Numbered from the stretch's first letter, positions 1-8,806 are shown. The stretch: DNA of 41,590 nt from Erythrobacteraceae bacterium CCH12-C2 (GCA_001556995.1 LSKF01000004.1:1-41590), one strand, 5' to 3'. Program-made: numbers and translations. The notes: generated by a model not told the origin, from the letters alone.

Positions 1-423
1 ACCCGCCACGACGCCGAAATGCTGTTCCGCCTCAAGGACGAAACCCTCGCCGAGGAAAACGCGCCCGAGTGGGACGATCTGTTCATCGATGGGGTGGCGA
101 ATTACCTCAAGGGCTTCACCTTGCAGAACGCGCAGCTTAGCCACGATCGCAAGCTGGAGCTTGAGGGCTTCATCGCCGACAATCAGGCCAATGTCGGCCG
201 TTTCATGGGCCGTGTCGCGCGCGAGGCGCCGCAGGTGATGAACCATTTCGGCAAGGTGTTCGGGAAGAAGAAGCCGGCCGGCTCGGGTTACGAGGCGCTG
301 GCGGCCGCAGGCGAAGTCGTGACCGATTACGAGAGCGAATGGCTCGATAAGATGATCGACGCCGATGGCGAGGTCGATGATCTGGAAAGCCGCCTGATCG
401 CGCGGCTCGCAGCGGGCGACTGA
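1..423 (+). CDS. Hypothetical protein, C-terminal part (cut by window edge)
   Basis: The reading frame is open from base 1 to the stop at 421-423, so the 140 visible residues are the C-terminal part of a longer protein; the first ATG inside the window, at 19, need not be the start. The sequence is acidic and probably helical, and ends in a D-x-D-G-E-V-x-D-L-E-S-R-L segment (about residues 120-133). That resembles the repeated acidic helical motifs of TerB-like hypothetical proteins in alphaproteobacteria, but the family call is from memory and weak. No signal peptide or membrane segment is visible in this part. It converges with the small gene at 428-757 with a 4-base gap. Function is unknown. 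Confidence 0.7.
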   Translation, partial: TRHDAEMLFRLKDETLAEENAPEWDDLFIDGVANYLKGFTLQNAQLSHDRKLELEGFIADNQANVGRFMGRVAREAPQVMNHFGKVFGKKKPAGSGYEALAAAGEVVTDYESEWLDKMIDADGEVDDLESRLIARLAAGD

Positions 424-427
424 TCGC

Positions 428-757
428 CTAGCTATCGAATTCGAGCGGAGCGGCCGCGCCGCCTTGCTTGGGCAGCGGGCCCTGTGGCGGAACGGCCGGG
501 ACGGGCAGACCGCTTTCAGGCGGCTTGGGGCGCTTAGGGCGAGGGCCTTGGCCCAACCTCGCGAGCGCCAATACAAAGTGCGTGATCTCGGCCTTGATCT
601 TCGTGCGCAGCGCGTGATCCTCGGTCGCGTCAAGCTGCGCTTCGAGCAGCGCCAATTCGCCCGTCATGCGGTCGATAATCGACTGCAATTCGCGGGCGCG
701 CTGCGCCTTACGCTCTTCGATCCGTTTGAGCGGATCATCTTTGGGACGTTTCGTCAT
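428..757 (-). CDS. Small hypothetical protein with charged coiled-coil and proline-rich tail
   Basis: This 109-residue protein begins with a Lys/Arg/Asp-rich segment. Residues of about 10-65 alternate charged and hydrophobic positions (R-I-E-E-R-K, R-E-L-Q-S-I-I-D-R-M) and probably form one long helix or coiled coil. The tail (about 70-105) is rich in Pro and Gly. There is no signal peptide, cysteine or recognisable enzyme motif. It lies 42 bases downstream of sufA on the same strand and may be the last gene of the suf transcript, but no overlap links it. I do not recognise the family. Confidence 0.6.
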   Translation of the reverse strand: MTKRPKDDPLKRIEERKAQRARELQSIIDRMTGELALLEAQLDATEDHALRTKIKAEITHFVLALARLGQGPRPKRPKPPESGLPVPAVPPQGPLPKQGGAAAPLEFDS

Positions 758-799
758 CCCGTTGTATTAGCAGATGAACGCCCCAAAAGCGAGCGGGCA

Positions 800-1162
800 T
801 CACACCATGAAGCTCTCGCCGCAGCCGCACGCACCCTTGGCATTCGGGTTCTCGAACACGAAGCCCGCCGTAAAGTCATCCTCGCGCCAGTCCATCGTGC
901 TGCCGATGAGGTACAGCACCGAGGCCCCGTCGATATAGAACACGCCTCCGGGGGTGATGATCTTCTCGTCGAACTTCGCTTCCGCAGTGACGTAGTCGAC
1001 CGAATAGGCGAGGCCCGAGCAACCCCGGCGCGGGGTCGACAGCTTGACGCCGATGGCGTCCGCCGGGGCCTTGGCCATCAGCGCGGCAATCCGGGCTTCG
1101 GCGGAGGGCGTGAGGATCACGGCAGCTTTGGGCGCGGGGCGAGTGGTGGTGGTATCGGTCAT
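800..1162 (-). CDS. sufA: A-type iron-sulfur carrier protein (SufA/ErpA family)
   Basis: A-type carriers accept a [2Fe-2S] or [4Fe-4S] cluster from the SufBCD scaffold in the cytoplasm and hand it to target apoproteins. The 120-residue length is normal. The three conserved cysteines are present: one in the G-C-S-G-L-A-Y motif (about residue 48) and two in the C-G-C-G-E-S-F motif next to the C-terminus. The first about 12 residues are Thr/Pro-rich and not conserved. The ATG overlaps the stop of the upstream acetyltransferase gene (ATGA at 1159-1162), so it is translationally coupled and the distal recognisable suf gene of the operon. Family assignment is secure; SufA versus ErpA or IscA is decided only by context. 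Confidence 0.93.
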   Translation of the reverse strand: MTDTTTTRPAPKAAVILTPSAEARIAALMAKAPADAIGVKLSTPRRGCSGLAYSVDYVTAEAKFDEKIITPGGVFYIDGASVLYLIGSTMDWREDDFTAGFVFENPNAKGACGCGESFMV

Positions 1163-1656
1163 GTCAGCCTCTTTTGCCAGAACAGCGCCTGTCCGGCGGC
1201 GGGATCGAGTTGGTAATCGCCATAGCCGCAGGCGGCATAGAGCCGCTGCGCCGGACGATTGCCGCTCAGCACTTCCAATGTGACCTTGCAGGCGCCGCGC
1301 TTCAAGGCCTCGGCCTCAACGGCGGCCATCAACGCCTTACCGATCCCGGCACCGCGATGGCCGGGCAGGACGGCAAAATCGTGGATGTTGACGAGCGGCG
1401 CGGCGGCGAAGGTCGAATAACCCATGAAGCAATTGGCGAGGCCGACCGCGCGCTCATCCCATCGGGCGAGCAGCGAAAAGGCATGAGGGTTGTTGGCCAA
1501 ATCCCCTGCCAGCCGTGCTTTGACATCGTCGCCAAGCGGCGCGCCGCCGCCCATGGGATCGCGGGCATAGGCATCCAGCAAGGCTACCACATCCGCCGCA
1601 TCGCTCGGGTCGCGATAATTGGCGAGCGCAATCGTCAGGGCCGGGGCCAGCGTCAC
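1159..1656 (-). CDS. GNAT family N-acetyltransferase
   Basis: GNAT enzymes move an acyl group from acyl-CoA to an amine. The 165-residue protein has a typical layout: an N-terminal strand-helix region, a central beta-strand segment ending V-N-I-H-D-F-A-V, then the acetyl-CoA binding motif A with H-R-G-A-G-I-G-K-A-L-M (about residues 100-110), and a C-terminal E-V-L-S-G-N-R-P-A-Q-R-L-Y-x-x-C-G-Y motif B. The substrate cannot be read from the sequence. Its start overlaps the sufT stop (ATGA) and its stop overlaps the sufA start, so it belongs to the suf operon. A role in Fe-S assembly is only suggested by position. Confidence 0.88.
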   Translation of the reverse strand: MTLAPALTIALANYRDPSDAADVVALLDAYARDPMGGGAPLGDDVKARLAGDLANNPHAFSLLARWDERAVGLANCFMGYSTFAAAPLVNIHDFAVLPGHRGAGIGKALMAAVEAEALKRGACKVTLEVLSGNRPAQRLYAACGYGDYQLDPAAGQALFWQKRLT

Positions 1657-2126
1657 AGCATCCCCAGCTCAAGCCGCGCTTCATCGCTCATCTTGTGCGG
1701 CCCCCAGGCCGGTTCCCACACCAGCACAACCTCGGCATCGCGGATGCCCGGCACGCTGGAGACGCGCAGCTCAACCTCGCCCGGCATGGTTTCGGCCACG
1801 GGGCAATGCGGGGTGGTGAGAGTCATGGTGACGGTGGCGTCGCCGCTGTCGTCCACCTCGACCCCGTAGATCAGACCGAGATCGTAGATGTTGACCGGGA
1901 TTTCCGGGTCATAGATCTCGCGCAGCGCCGCGATGACATCGGCCTGCAAATCGCTACCCGGTCCGCCCACAGCGCCGGGCTCGGGCCGGGCGGCGAGGAA
2001 GCCGTCGAGATAATCGCGGGTACGGGGGGCTTGCGGTGCGGTGTCGGGGTCAACCGCGTCCTCGACCCGTGCGCGGGGGGGCTTGGTCATGTCGGAAGGG
2101 CTTGCTGAGCTATCCATCGCTCTCAT
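1653..2126 (-). CDS. sufT: SufT-type Fe-S assembly factor (DUF59/MIP18 family)
   Basis: MIP18/DUF59 proteins help mature Fe-S proteins after cluster assembly on SufBCD. This 157-residue protein has a variable, Pro-rich N-terminus of about 55 residues, then the DUF59 core: A-L-R-E-I-Y-D-P-E-I-P-V-N-I-Y-D-L-G-L-I-Y (about 69-89), the conserved cysteine motif T-T-P-H-C-P-V (about 107-113), and the C-terminal V-W-E-P-A-W-G-P-H-K-M-S motif. All hallmarks of the SUF-linked subfamily are present. The ATG at 2126 overlaps the sufS stop as ATGA, which supports this start over the ATG three codons downstream. Confidence 0.92.
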   Translation of the reverse strand: MRAMDSSASPSDMTKPPRARVEDAVDPDTAPQAPRTRDYLDGFLAARPEPGAVGGPGSDLQADVIAALREIYDPEIPVNIYDLGLIYGVEVDDSGDATVTMTLTTPHCPVAETMPGEVELRVSSVPGIRDAEVVLVWEPAWGPHKMSDEARLELGML

Positions 2127-3349
2127 CCTCTTGCAAAAATACGGCGGGTGCGGGCGATCCCGGCGAGGAGCGCGTCGATGTCCGCCTCGGTCGAATAGAG
2201 CCCGAAGCTGGCGCGCGCGGTGGCGGGGACGCCGAGGTAATCCATCAGCGGCTGGGCGCAGTGATGCCCGGCACGGATCGCGACGTTGGCTTCGTCGAGG
2301 ATCGTGCCGAGATCGTGCGGGTGGATGCCGTCGATCGCGAAGCTGACGATCCCGGCGCTGTCATCAGGGCCGAACAGGGTGACGTCATTCATCGCCCCAA
2401 GTTCGCGCCGCAGCCGGGCGACAAGTGACTGTTCATGCGCATGAATCTGGCCTAACCCGATGGCGCTGACATAATCGGCGGCAGCGGCGAAGGCGATGGC
2501 TTCGGTGATCGCCGGGGTGCCTGCCTCGAACCGTTGCGGACCGCTGGCGTAGGTGGTCTTGGCGAAGGTCACCCGGTCGATCATCGCCCCGCCGCCCTGA
2601 TAGGGGGGCATGTCGGCGAGCAGTTCCCTGCGTGCCCACAGCGCTCCGATCCCCGTCGGCCCGTAGAGCTTGTGCGCCGAGAACACATAGAAATCACATG
2701 CCAATGACATGACATCGACATGCATATGAGGCGCCGACTGGCAGCCATCGAGCAGCAGCAATGCACCAACCTTGTGGGCGAGCGCGGCAGCGCGCGGCGC
2801 ATCGAGCAGCGCGCCGGTGACGTTGGAGACATGGCCTAATGCGACCAGCTTGTGACGCTCGGTCAGCATCGCCTCAGCCGCATCGAGATCGATCTGGTGA
2901 TCGGCGGTCAGCGGGCAGACGTCGATCACCGCGCCTACCTCTTCCGCCACCATCTGCCACGGCACGATGTTCGAATGGTGCTCGGCCTGCGACAGCAGGA
3001 TGCGGTCGCCGGATTTGAGGTTCGCCCGGCCCCAGGTCTGCGCGACGAGGTTGATCGCCTCGGTCGCACCGCGAGTGAAGACCAGCTCGTCCTCATTCCC
3101 GCCGATGAACCGGGCGACAGTGCGCCGGGCGGCTTCATAGGCGAGCGTCATCTCAGCCGAGCGGGTGTAGACCCCGCGGTGGACGGTCGCATAATCCTCG
3201 CCCAGCGCGCGCGCCATGGCGTCGATCACCGCGCGCGGCTTTTGCGCGGTGGCGGCGGTGTCGAGGTAGTGCCACGGCGCGCCGTCATGGGTGAGCATGC
3301 CGGGGAAGTCGGTGCGCAGGTCGCGGGTGACGGAGGCGGGGGCGTTCAT
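2123..3349 (-). CDS. sufS: Cysteine desulfurase SufS
   Basis: SufS is a PLP-dependent class V aminotransferase fold enzyme that takes sulfur from L-cysteine as a persulfide for Fe-S cluster building. The 408-residue length fits group II desulfurases. The PLP lysine is K227 in S-A-H-K-L-Y-G-P, the persulfide cysteine is C364 in R-A-G-H-H-C-A-Q-P, and the early motif D-T-A-A-T-A-Q-K-P is intact. An in-frame extension reaches 3505, but the start at 3349 overlaps the preceding stop as ATGA and gives the family length. No sufE-like gene lies in the operon, so its sulfur acceptor is elsewhere or is SufB directly. Confidence 0.96.
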   Translation of the reverse strand: MNAPASVTRDLRTDFPGMLTHDGAPWHYLDTAATAQKPRAVIDAMARALGEDYATVHRGVYTRSAEMTLAYEAARRTVARFIGGNEDELVFTRGATEAINLVAQTWGRANLKSGDRILLSQAEHHSNIVPWQMVAEEVGAVIDVCPLTADHQIDLDAAEAMLTERHKLVALGHVSNVTGALLDAPRAAALAHKVGALLLLDGCQSAPHMHVDVMSLACDFYVFSAHKLYGPTGIGALWARRELLADMPPYQGGGAMIDRVTFAKTTYASGPQRFEAGTPAITEAIAFAAAADYVSAIGLGQIHAHEQSLVARLRRELGAMNDVTLFGPDDSAGIVSFAIDGIHPHDLGTILDEANVAIRAGHHCAQPLMDYLGVPATARASFGLYSTEADIDALLAGIARTRRIFARG

Positions 3350-3693
3350 GGTTTCGCCTGGTAATGTTCGCGGATCAGGCGATCGACGAAGTAGAGCGCC
3401 TCCGAACGCAGCGCCTGCCGCTTGGTGATTGTCCCGTGTGCGACCTCTGCGTAAAGCCTCACCGCTTCGGGCGACTCCGCTGCGGCATCGAGTTGGGCCT
3501 CGCACCTGTCGGCAATCTGTACCGCCCAGCCCCAGCGTTCTTCCGCGTTCGGGGCCGGGGCGTTCGCAGCCAGCTTATCTTCAAGGCCCGCGCGCAGACA
3601 GGCGTGGGCGGCGTCGAGCTGCGGATTGGGCTGCGGCACGGTGCCGGTGAAGGCGGGTGTCTGCGCCAGCGCGAGGGCGAGGATCAGGCTCAC
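3346..3693 (-). CDS. Small predicted secreted protein inside the suf operon
   Basis: The 115-residue protein starts with M-S-L-I-L-A-L-A-L-A-Q-T, a short hydrophobic stretch that looks like a minimal signal peptide. The rest is helical and has two cysteines, in A-H-A-C-L-R-A-G (about 33) and I-A-D-R-C-E-A-Q (about 64), which could form a periplasmic disulfide. No enzyme motif is visible. It overlaps sufD upstream and sufS downstream by 4 bases each, so it is co-translated with both. Function is unknown; it resembles the two other interleaved small proteins in layout but not clearly in sequence. Confidence 0.82.
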   Translation of the reverse strand: MSLILALALAQTPAFTGTVPQPNPQLDAAHACLRAGLEDKLAANAPAPNAEERWGWAVQIADRCEAQLDAAAESPEAVRLYAEVAHGTITKRQALRSEALYFVDRLIREHYQAKP

Positions 3694-4454
3694 AGCTTGG
3701 CCCCCTCCAGCGCGGCCAGCGCCGCATCGAGCAGCGTCTCACGCTCGGCCTCGTTCTCCAGCGCAACGAAGGCATCGCCGATGAAGGCCTGCACCAGCAG
3801 GCGTTGTGCCGTCGCCGGATCGAGCCCGCGCGCCATCATGTAGTAGCGCGCGGCTTCATCGAGCGCGCCGACTGTGGCCCCGTGCGCGCACTTTACATCG
3901 TCGGCGAAGATTTCAAGCTGCGGCACGGCATTGGCGCTGGCCCCGGCTTCAAGCAGGAGTGCCTTGAAATCCTGCGCGGCGTCGGTCTTCTGCGCATGGC
4001 GGGCAACCTGGACCTGCCCAAGGAAATTGCCGGTGGCCCGGCCCCAATGCACCGCGCGAACCGTCTGGTTCGAGGTCGCGCCGGGGTGGGCATGGATCGT
4101 GGTGGTGACGAATTCCTGAGTCTTGTCGCCGCCGCCGATGGTGACGCCGCCGAATTCGAAATGCGCGCCTTCGTCCAGCGTCACTTCAAGCTCTACGCGG
4201 CAATACTTCCCGCCGGTGATGACCTTGAAAGCTTCGAAACGGCCGCCCGCGCCGACATGGACGCGCAGGCGGTCGACCAAGCCCGGCGCGCCTTCGCCGG
4301 TGTGGTGCGCGGTGTATTCAAACCGCGTTTCACCGGCCGGCACATCAAGCACGCGCCAGTGATTGATCACGTCCGGGTGAGCGTTGGCGAGGTAATCGGC
4401 ATCGGCATAACGCCACGCCTCGTCGCGCCGGGTGGGAAGGGTGGCGAGCGTCAT
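3690..4454 (-). CDS. sufD: Fe-S cluster assembly protein SufD (short form)
   Basis: SufD pairs with SufB and the SufC ATPase in the SufBC2D scaffold. The 254-residue protein starts with P-T-R-R-D-E-A-W-R-Y-A-D, which corresponds to the P-x-R-R-x-E-x-W-R-Y motif of SufD, continues through the beta-helix core, and ends in the conserved C-terminal region with C-A-H-G-A-T-V-G, including the histidine that matches the essential His of Escherichia coli SufD. It is much shorter than the 423-residue E. coli protein because the N-terminal helical domain is reduced. The ATG at 4454 overlaps the upstream stop (ATGA), so the apparent extension to 4520 is not needed. Confidence 0.92.
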   Translation of the reverse strand: MTLATLPTRRDEAWRYADADYLANAHPDVINHWRVLDVPAGETRFEYTAHHTGEGAPGLVDRLRVHVGAGGRFEAFKVITGGKYCRVELEVTLDEGAHFEFGGVTIGGGDKTQEFVTTTIHAHPGATSNQTVRAVHWGRATGNFLGQVQVARHAQKTDAAQDFKALLLEAGASANAVPQLEIFADDVKCAHGATVGALDEAARYYMMARGLDPATAQRLLVQAFIGDAFVALENEAERETLLDAALAALEGAKL

Positions 4455-4834
4455 GTCCGCTTGCTCCGGCGTGCGGCGACCAGCGCGGCAATGCCTGCCT
4501 CGCGCTTCGCGAACAGGCAATCATAGACGCCCGCTTCACTCATCAACGCATTGGCCTGGCGCGACATTTCTTCCTTCGATGCCTTACTTGCCTCTATCTC
4601 GGCGAAGCGCAGAACGAGGGGGGTGATGCATGCGACCATTGCATCGCAGCCGATTGCGTCGATCGCCTTGTCGCCCGTTGAGCCCTTGGTCTTGCAGGTG
4701 ACCGCGCCCTTTCGCAGCCTCCAGCTTCCCCGCCAGTCGCGCAGCTTGTTGGCGATCACGGTGATTTCGTTATCGACCGGCGGCTCGGCGGCTGCCTGAG
4801 CGGCGGCAAGGGCCAGGGCGGCAATCAGCATCAC
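4451..4834 (-). CDS. Small predicted secreted protein with four cysteines inside the suf operon
   Basis: The 127-residue protein has a signal peptide-like start (M-M-L-I-A-A-L-A-L-A-A-A-Q-A-A-A) followed by a charged mature part. Four cysteines lie at V-T-C-K-T-K (about 47), A-I-G-C-D-A (about 63), A-C-I-T-P (about 68) and Y-D-C-L-F (about 104), consistent with two disulfides in the periplasm. The start overlaps the sufC stop as ATGA and its own stop overlaps the sufD start. I do not recognise the family, and why a secreted protein is coupled to cytosolic Fe-S assembly is not clear. Confidence 0.82.
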   Translation of the reverse strand: MMLIAALALAAAQAAAEPPVDNEITVIANKLRDWRGSWRLRKGAVTCKTKGSTGDKAIDAIGCDAMVACITPLVLRFAEIEASKASKEEMSRQANALMSEAGVYDCLFAKREAGIAALVAARRSKRT

Positions 4835-5649
4835 GCCATCACCGCGTCATAGCCCTCGGCCTCGAGCCGCAGCGCGAGTTCCGGCCCGCCGGTCTCGACG
4901 ATGCGGCCACCCGCGAGGATGCTCACCTTGTCAGGCTTCACCACGTCGAGCAGGCGCTGGTAGTGGGTGATCAGCAGTACGGCCTTGTCCGGTGAGCGCA
5001 TGATCGCGTTGATCCCGGCACCCACGATCCTCAGCGCATCGATATCGAGACCGCTGTCGGTTTCGTCCAGCACGGCAAAGGCGGGATTGAGAATGCCCAT
5101 CTGCACCATCTCGGCGCGCTTTTTCTCGCCGCCGGAGAAGCCGACATTCACCTGCCGCTTGAGCATCTCCATGTCCATCTGGAGCAGCGCGGCCTTGGCC
5201 TTGGCGAGCTTCAGGAACTCGCCGCCCGACAGCGGCTCTTCCCCGCGCGCCTTGCGCTGGGCGTTGAGGGCCTCGCGCAGGAACTGGACGTTGGAGACGC
5301 CGGGGATTTCGACCGGGTATTGAAAGCCGAGGAACAGGCCTGCCGCCGCGCGCTCGTGCGGTTCGAGGCTGAGCAGATCGACCGAACCCCGTTCGTCTCG
5401 AGCGAAGTCGAGAGACCCCGCAGGTAGCGTCTCGACTTCGCTCGACGCGAACGGAGGGGGGGTAAAGCGCACGCTGCCCGCCGTCACTTCGTAACCGGGC
5501 TTGCCGCCCAGCACGTTTGCTAGCGTCGATTTGCCCGCGCCGTTGGGGCCCATGATCGCGTGGATTTCGCCCGCAGGGACATGCAGCGACAGGCCCTTGA
5601 GGATCGGCTTGTCGCCAACGCTGGCGTGGAGGTTTTCGATGGTGAGCAT
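4831..5649 (-). CDS. sufC: SufC ATPase with an in-frame palindromic-repeat insertion
   Basis: SufC is the ABC-type ATPase of the SufBC2D scaffold. Walker A is G-P-N-G-A-G-K-S-T (residues 34-42), the signature is F-S-G-G-E-K-K-R-A-E, and Walker B/D-loop is A-V-L-D-E-T-D-S-G-L-D-I-D. Length is 272 residues against about 245-250 for the family. The excess is residues of about 64-89, between the strand G-S-V-R-F and the conserved L-E-P-H-E-R-A motif; there the DNA (5391-5452) is a palindromic repeat with 23-bp arms. The insert is in frame and all catalytic motifs remain, so the protein is probably functional. Its ATG shares one base with the preceding TAA. Confidence 0.95.
   Translation of the reverse strand: MLTIENLHASVGDKPILKGLSLHVPAGEIHAIMGPNGAGKSTLANVLGGKPGYEVTAGSVRFTPPPFASSEVETLPAGSLDFARDERGSVDLLSLEPHERAAAGLFLGFQYPVEIPGVSNVQFLREALNAQRKARGEEPLSGGEFLKLAKAKAALLQMDMEMLKRQVNVGFSGGEKKRAEMVQMGILNPAFAVLDETDSGLDIDALRIVGAGINAIMRSPDKAVLLITHYQRLLDVVKPDKVSILAGGRIVETGGPELALRLEAEGYDAVMA
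5391..5452. repeat. Palindromic repeat inserted inside sufC
   Basis: The left arm at 5391-5413 and the right arm at 5430-5452 are reverse complements at 21 of 23 positions, separated by 16 bases. The right arm contains tctcgacttcgctcgacgcg and ends in cgaac. Repeats of this general form (tcgacttcgctcga next to cgaacgg) are, as far as I know, abundant in intergenic regions of Sphingomonadales. Here one copy lies inside the sufC reading frame and adds about 22-26 codons. A related form with cttcgacaagctcag occurs at 39707-39776. Confidence 0.85.
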
Positions 5650-6188
5650 TACTGGCCGTCCTTGTCCTTGCCTTTATCCTTGTCCGCAGCAGCAGCGGCA
5701 GCAGCGGCAGCGTCGGTGCGGGCCTTGACCACGCTGGCGTCGCGCAATTCGATTACCAGCCCCTTGGGCCGGCCCGCTTCATAGGCATCGGCGGCGGCCT
5801 GCGCGCCGATCATGCGGTCGTTGAATTGCAGGTCGAGATCGCGCCCGCGCGCCACGTGGATGCGGCCGATATTGGCGAACAGCTGGTCCACCTGCTCGGG
5901 CGAGAGCGTGGTCTTGGCACCCGTCAGCGCGGCGTTGGCTTCGGCAATCGCGGTCTCGCGCGCCTTGATGCAGCGGGTGACGTCGCCCGCATGCTGCGCT
6001 TCGAAATCGGCCTTCCCGGCAATCCGCCGGTCGGTCACGGCAAGGCAGCGGCGATAGCTGGCGACCTGCGGCTGGATCAGCAGCGGGTATTCAACCGTCC
6101 AGGTTTCGGGATCGTCGTTCTTGATGGCGACAGGGGCCTCGCCCGTGGCTTGGAGGGCGATGAGCGGGGCGATCAGGGTTGCGAGCAT
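5649..6188 (-). CDS. Predicted secreted protein with Ala/Lys-rich tail inside the suf operon
   Basis: The 179-residue protein starts with a hydrophobic segment (M-L-A-T-L-I-A-P-L-I-A-L-Q-A) that may serve as a signal peptide. Two cysteines lie in Y-R-R-C-L-A-V (about 48) and V-T-R-C-I-K-A (about 72). The C-terminus is an alanine run followed by K-D-K-G-K-D-K-D, a low-complexity tail. No enzyme motif is recognised. Its stop TAA shares one base with the sufC ATG, and its ATG overlaps the stop of the DUF559-like gene (ATGA). It is the third small exported protein interleaved with suf genes; function unknown. Confidence 0.8.
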   Translation of the reverse strand: MLATLIAPLIALQATGEAPVAIKNDDPETWTVEYPLLIQPQVASYRRCLAVTDRRIAGKADFEAQHAGDVTRCIKARETAIAEANAALTGAKTTLSPEQVDQLFANIGRIHVARGRDLDLQFNDRMIGAQAAADAYEAGRPKGLVIELRDASVVKARTDAAAAAAAAADKDKGKDKDGQ

Positions 6189-6772
6189 CAGGTGCGACTC
6201 CGGGGCTTGGGGGTTGGGCGACCCGCTCGCTCGCCATCGCCGTCATGGGCGCGGGGTTTCGGGCGCGAATAGGTCTGCTTGGGGTTGGCCGCCTTGTGCG
6301 CGCGGGCGGCGGCTTTGCGTTCCTCGATCCGCTCGCGCATCACCTGGGTGAGCTGTTTGAGCACGGTGTCGATGTCTTCGAGGATGTCCTTGGCGGCGAT
6401 GCGCATCACCTTGATGCCGACGCTTTCGAGGCTCTTGTCGCGGCGCTTGGCGAGGGTGTCGTTCTGTCCCTCCTCGTCAATCGCCAGCGCGAGGCCAAGG
6501 TTGTGGCAGTTGAAATCGACAATCGCGGAGCCGACCACCGCATGGCGCTTGAAGGTATAGCGGCCCAGATCAGCAGCGCTGAACTTCGCGGCGAGCGCCT
6601 TGTGCGCCTCGGACGAATGCCGCCGCAGCTCACGCGCCTGTTCGTGCAGCGCATCGAGCCGCTTGTCCGAAATCTCCCACCCGCGGCCCTTCTTCTTGAG
6701 CGCGGGGGCTTCGGAGGAAGAGGCGGCCTCGGGGTTGAGGGCGAGGGTTTTGCGGGTGGTCACTTCAGTCAA
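6188..6772 (-). CDS. DUF559-like protein (Vsr-type endonuclease fold, degenerate)
   Basis: DUF559 proteins share the restriction-endonuclease-like fold of very-short-patch repair nucleases. In this 194-residue protein the core runs from about residue 50 to 140: R-R-H-S-S-E-A-H-K-A-L, then Y-T-F-K-R-H-A-V-V-G-S-A-I-V-D-F, then L-A-I-D-E-E-G-Q-N-D and a G-I-K-V-M-R-I strand. The usual E-L-D-G-G-x-H catalytic stretch is altered to A-I-D-E-E-G-Q-N, so nuclease activity is doubtful. The C-terminus is Lys/Arg/Pro-rich. It follows sufB after a 112-base gap that holds two inverted REP copies, and it overlaps the next gene by ATGA. Confidence 0.8.
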   Translation of the reverse strand: MTEVTTRKTLALNPEAASSSEAPALKKKGRGWEISDKRLDALHEQARELRRHSSEAHKALAAKFSAADLGRYTFKRHAVVGSAIVDFNCHNLGLALAIDEEGQNDTLAKRRDKSLESVGIKVMRIAAKDILEDIDTVLKQLTQVMRERIEERKAAARAHKAANPKQTYSRPKPRAHDGDGERAGRPTPKPRSRT

Positions 6773-6779
6773 ATTCCTT

Positions 6780-6863
6780 CGTCATTCCAGCGAATGCTGG
6801 AACCTAGGGCCGCAAAGGGCAGCGCCTGATAGCCCGAGGCCCCAGCTTTCGCTGGGGTGACGG
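6780..6863. repeat. Pair of inverted REP elements (BIME-like) inside the suf operon
   Basis: A copy at 6780-6802 (cgtcattccagcgaatgctgg plus two bases) and a second, inverted copy at 6840-6862 match at 18-19 of 23 positions when one is reverse-complemented. Each copy is itself a small hairpin (ccagc...gctgg). The pair lies in the 112-base gap between sufB and the DUF559-like gene, the only sizeable gap in the operon after the regulator. In RNA it could form two hairpins or one long stem, which might stabilise the upstream iscR-sufB part of the message. Confidence 0.8.
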
Positions 6864-6884
6864 TTGTGGTGAGGGCGGCGCCGA

Positions 6885-8362
<1,478 letters not shown>

Positions 8363-8366
<4 letters not shown>

Positions 8367-8806
8367 GCCAGATGTTCCTCGACGAATGGGGTCGGCGCGG
8401 CTGCGGCAGGGTTGGGGCGCAGCTGCGCAAGGGTAATCCCCGCCAGCGCCCCGCGCAGCGCGTTGTTGATGATCGGCCAGTGCGGTTTCATGTTGCACCC
8501 GGCCTCGAAATCGCAGGGGGTGTGATCGACGCAGGCGGTGAGCGCGATGCGGCCCTCGATCGCCTCGACGATGTCGGCCACGGTGATCGCCGCCGCCGGG
8601 CGCCCGAGCTGCAAACCGCCATGCGCGCCGCGCACACTGCGCAGCAGGCCCGCCGCGGTCAGCTTGGAGACCAGCTTCTGCACCGTCGGCACCGGCAGAC
8701 CGGTTTCCGCCGCCAGCTCCGCTGCGCTCACCCGGCCATTGCCGCAGTGAAGGGCAGCCTGCGACATCGTGATCACAGCGTAATCGGCAAGGTTGGACAG
8801 GCGCAT
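8363..8806 (-). CDS. Rrf2-family Fe-S responsive regulator of the suf operon (IscR/SufR-like)
   Basis: Rrf2 regulators of suf operons sense Fe-S cluster status and act on their own promoter. The 147-residue protein starts [10 protein letters not shown], the usual N-terminus, followed by the winged helix ([18 protein letters not shown]) and the R-G-A-H-G-G wing. Three cysteines are spaced C-x5-C-x5-C ([14 protein letters not shown]), as in IscR, so it probably binds a cluster; the histidine comes 5 residues after the last Cys rather than 3. The ATG at 8806 gives the family N-terminus. It is the first gene of the operon. Confidence 0.93.

Noticed and set aside
5690..5720. Alanine-codon run resembling a microsatellite in the secreted-protein gene
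   Set aside because: A short gca/gcc run coding for alanines; low complexity, with no sign of a separate element.
8367..8498. Upstream extension of sufB
   Set aside because: It overlaps the Rrf2 regulator gene; the ATGA overlap at 8363-8366 marks the real start.
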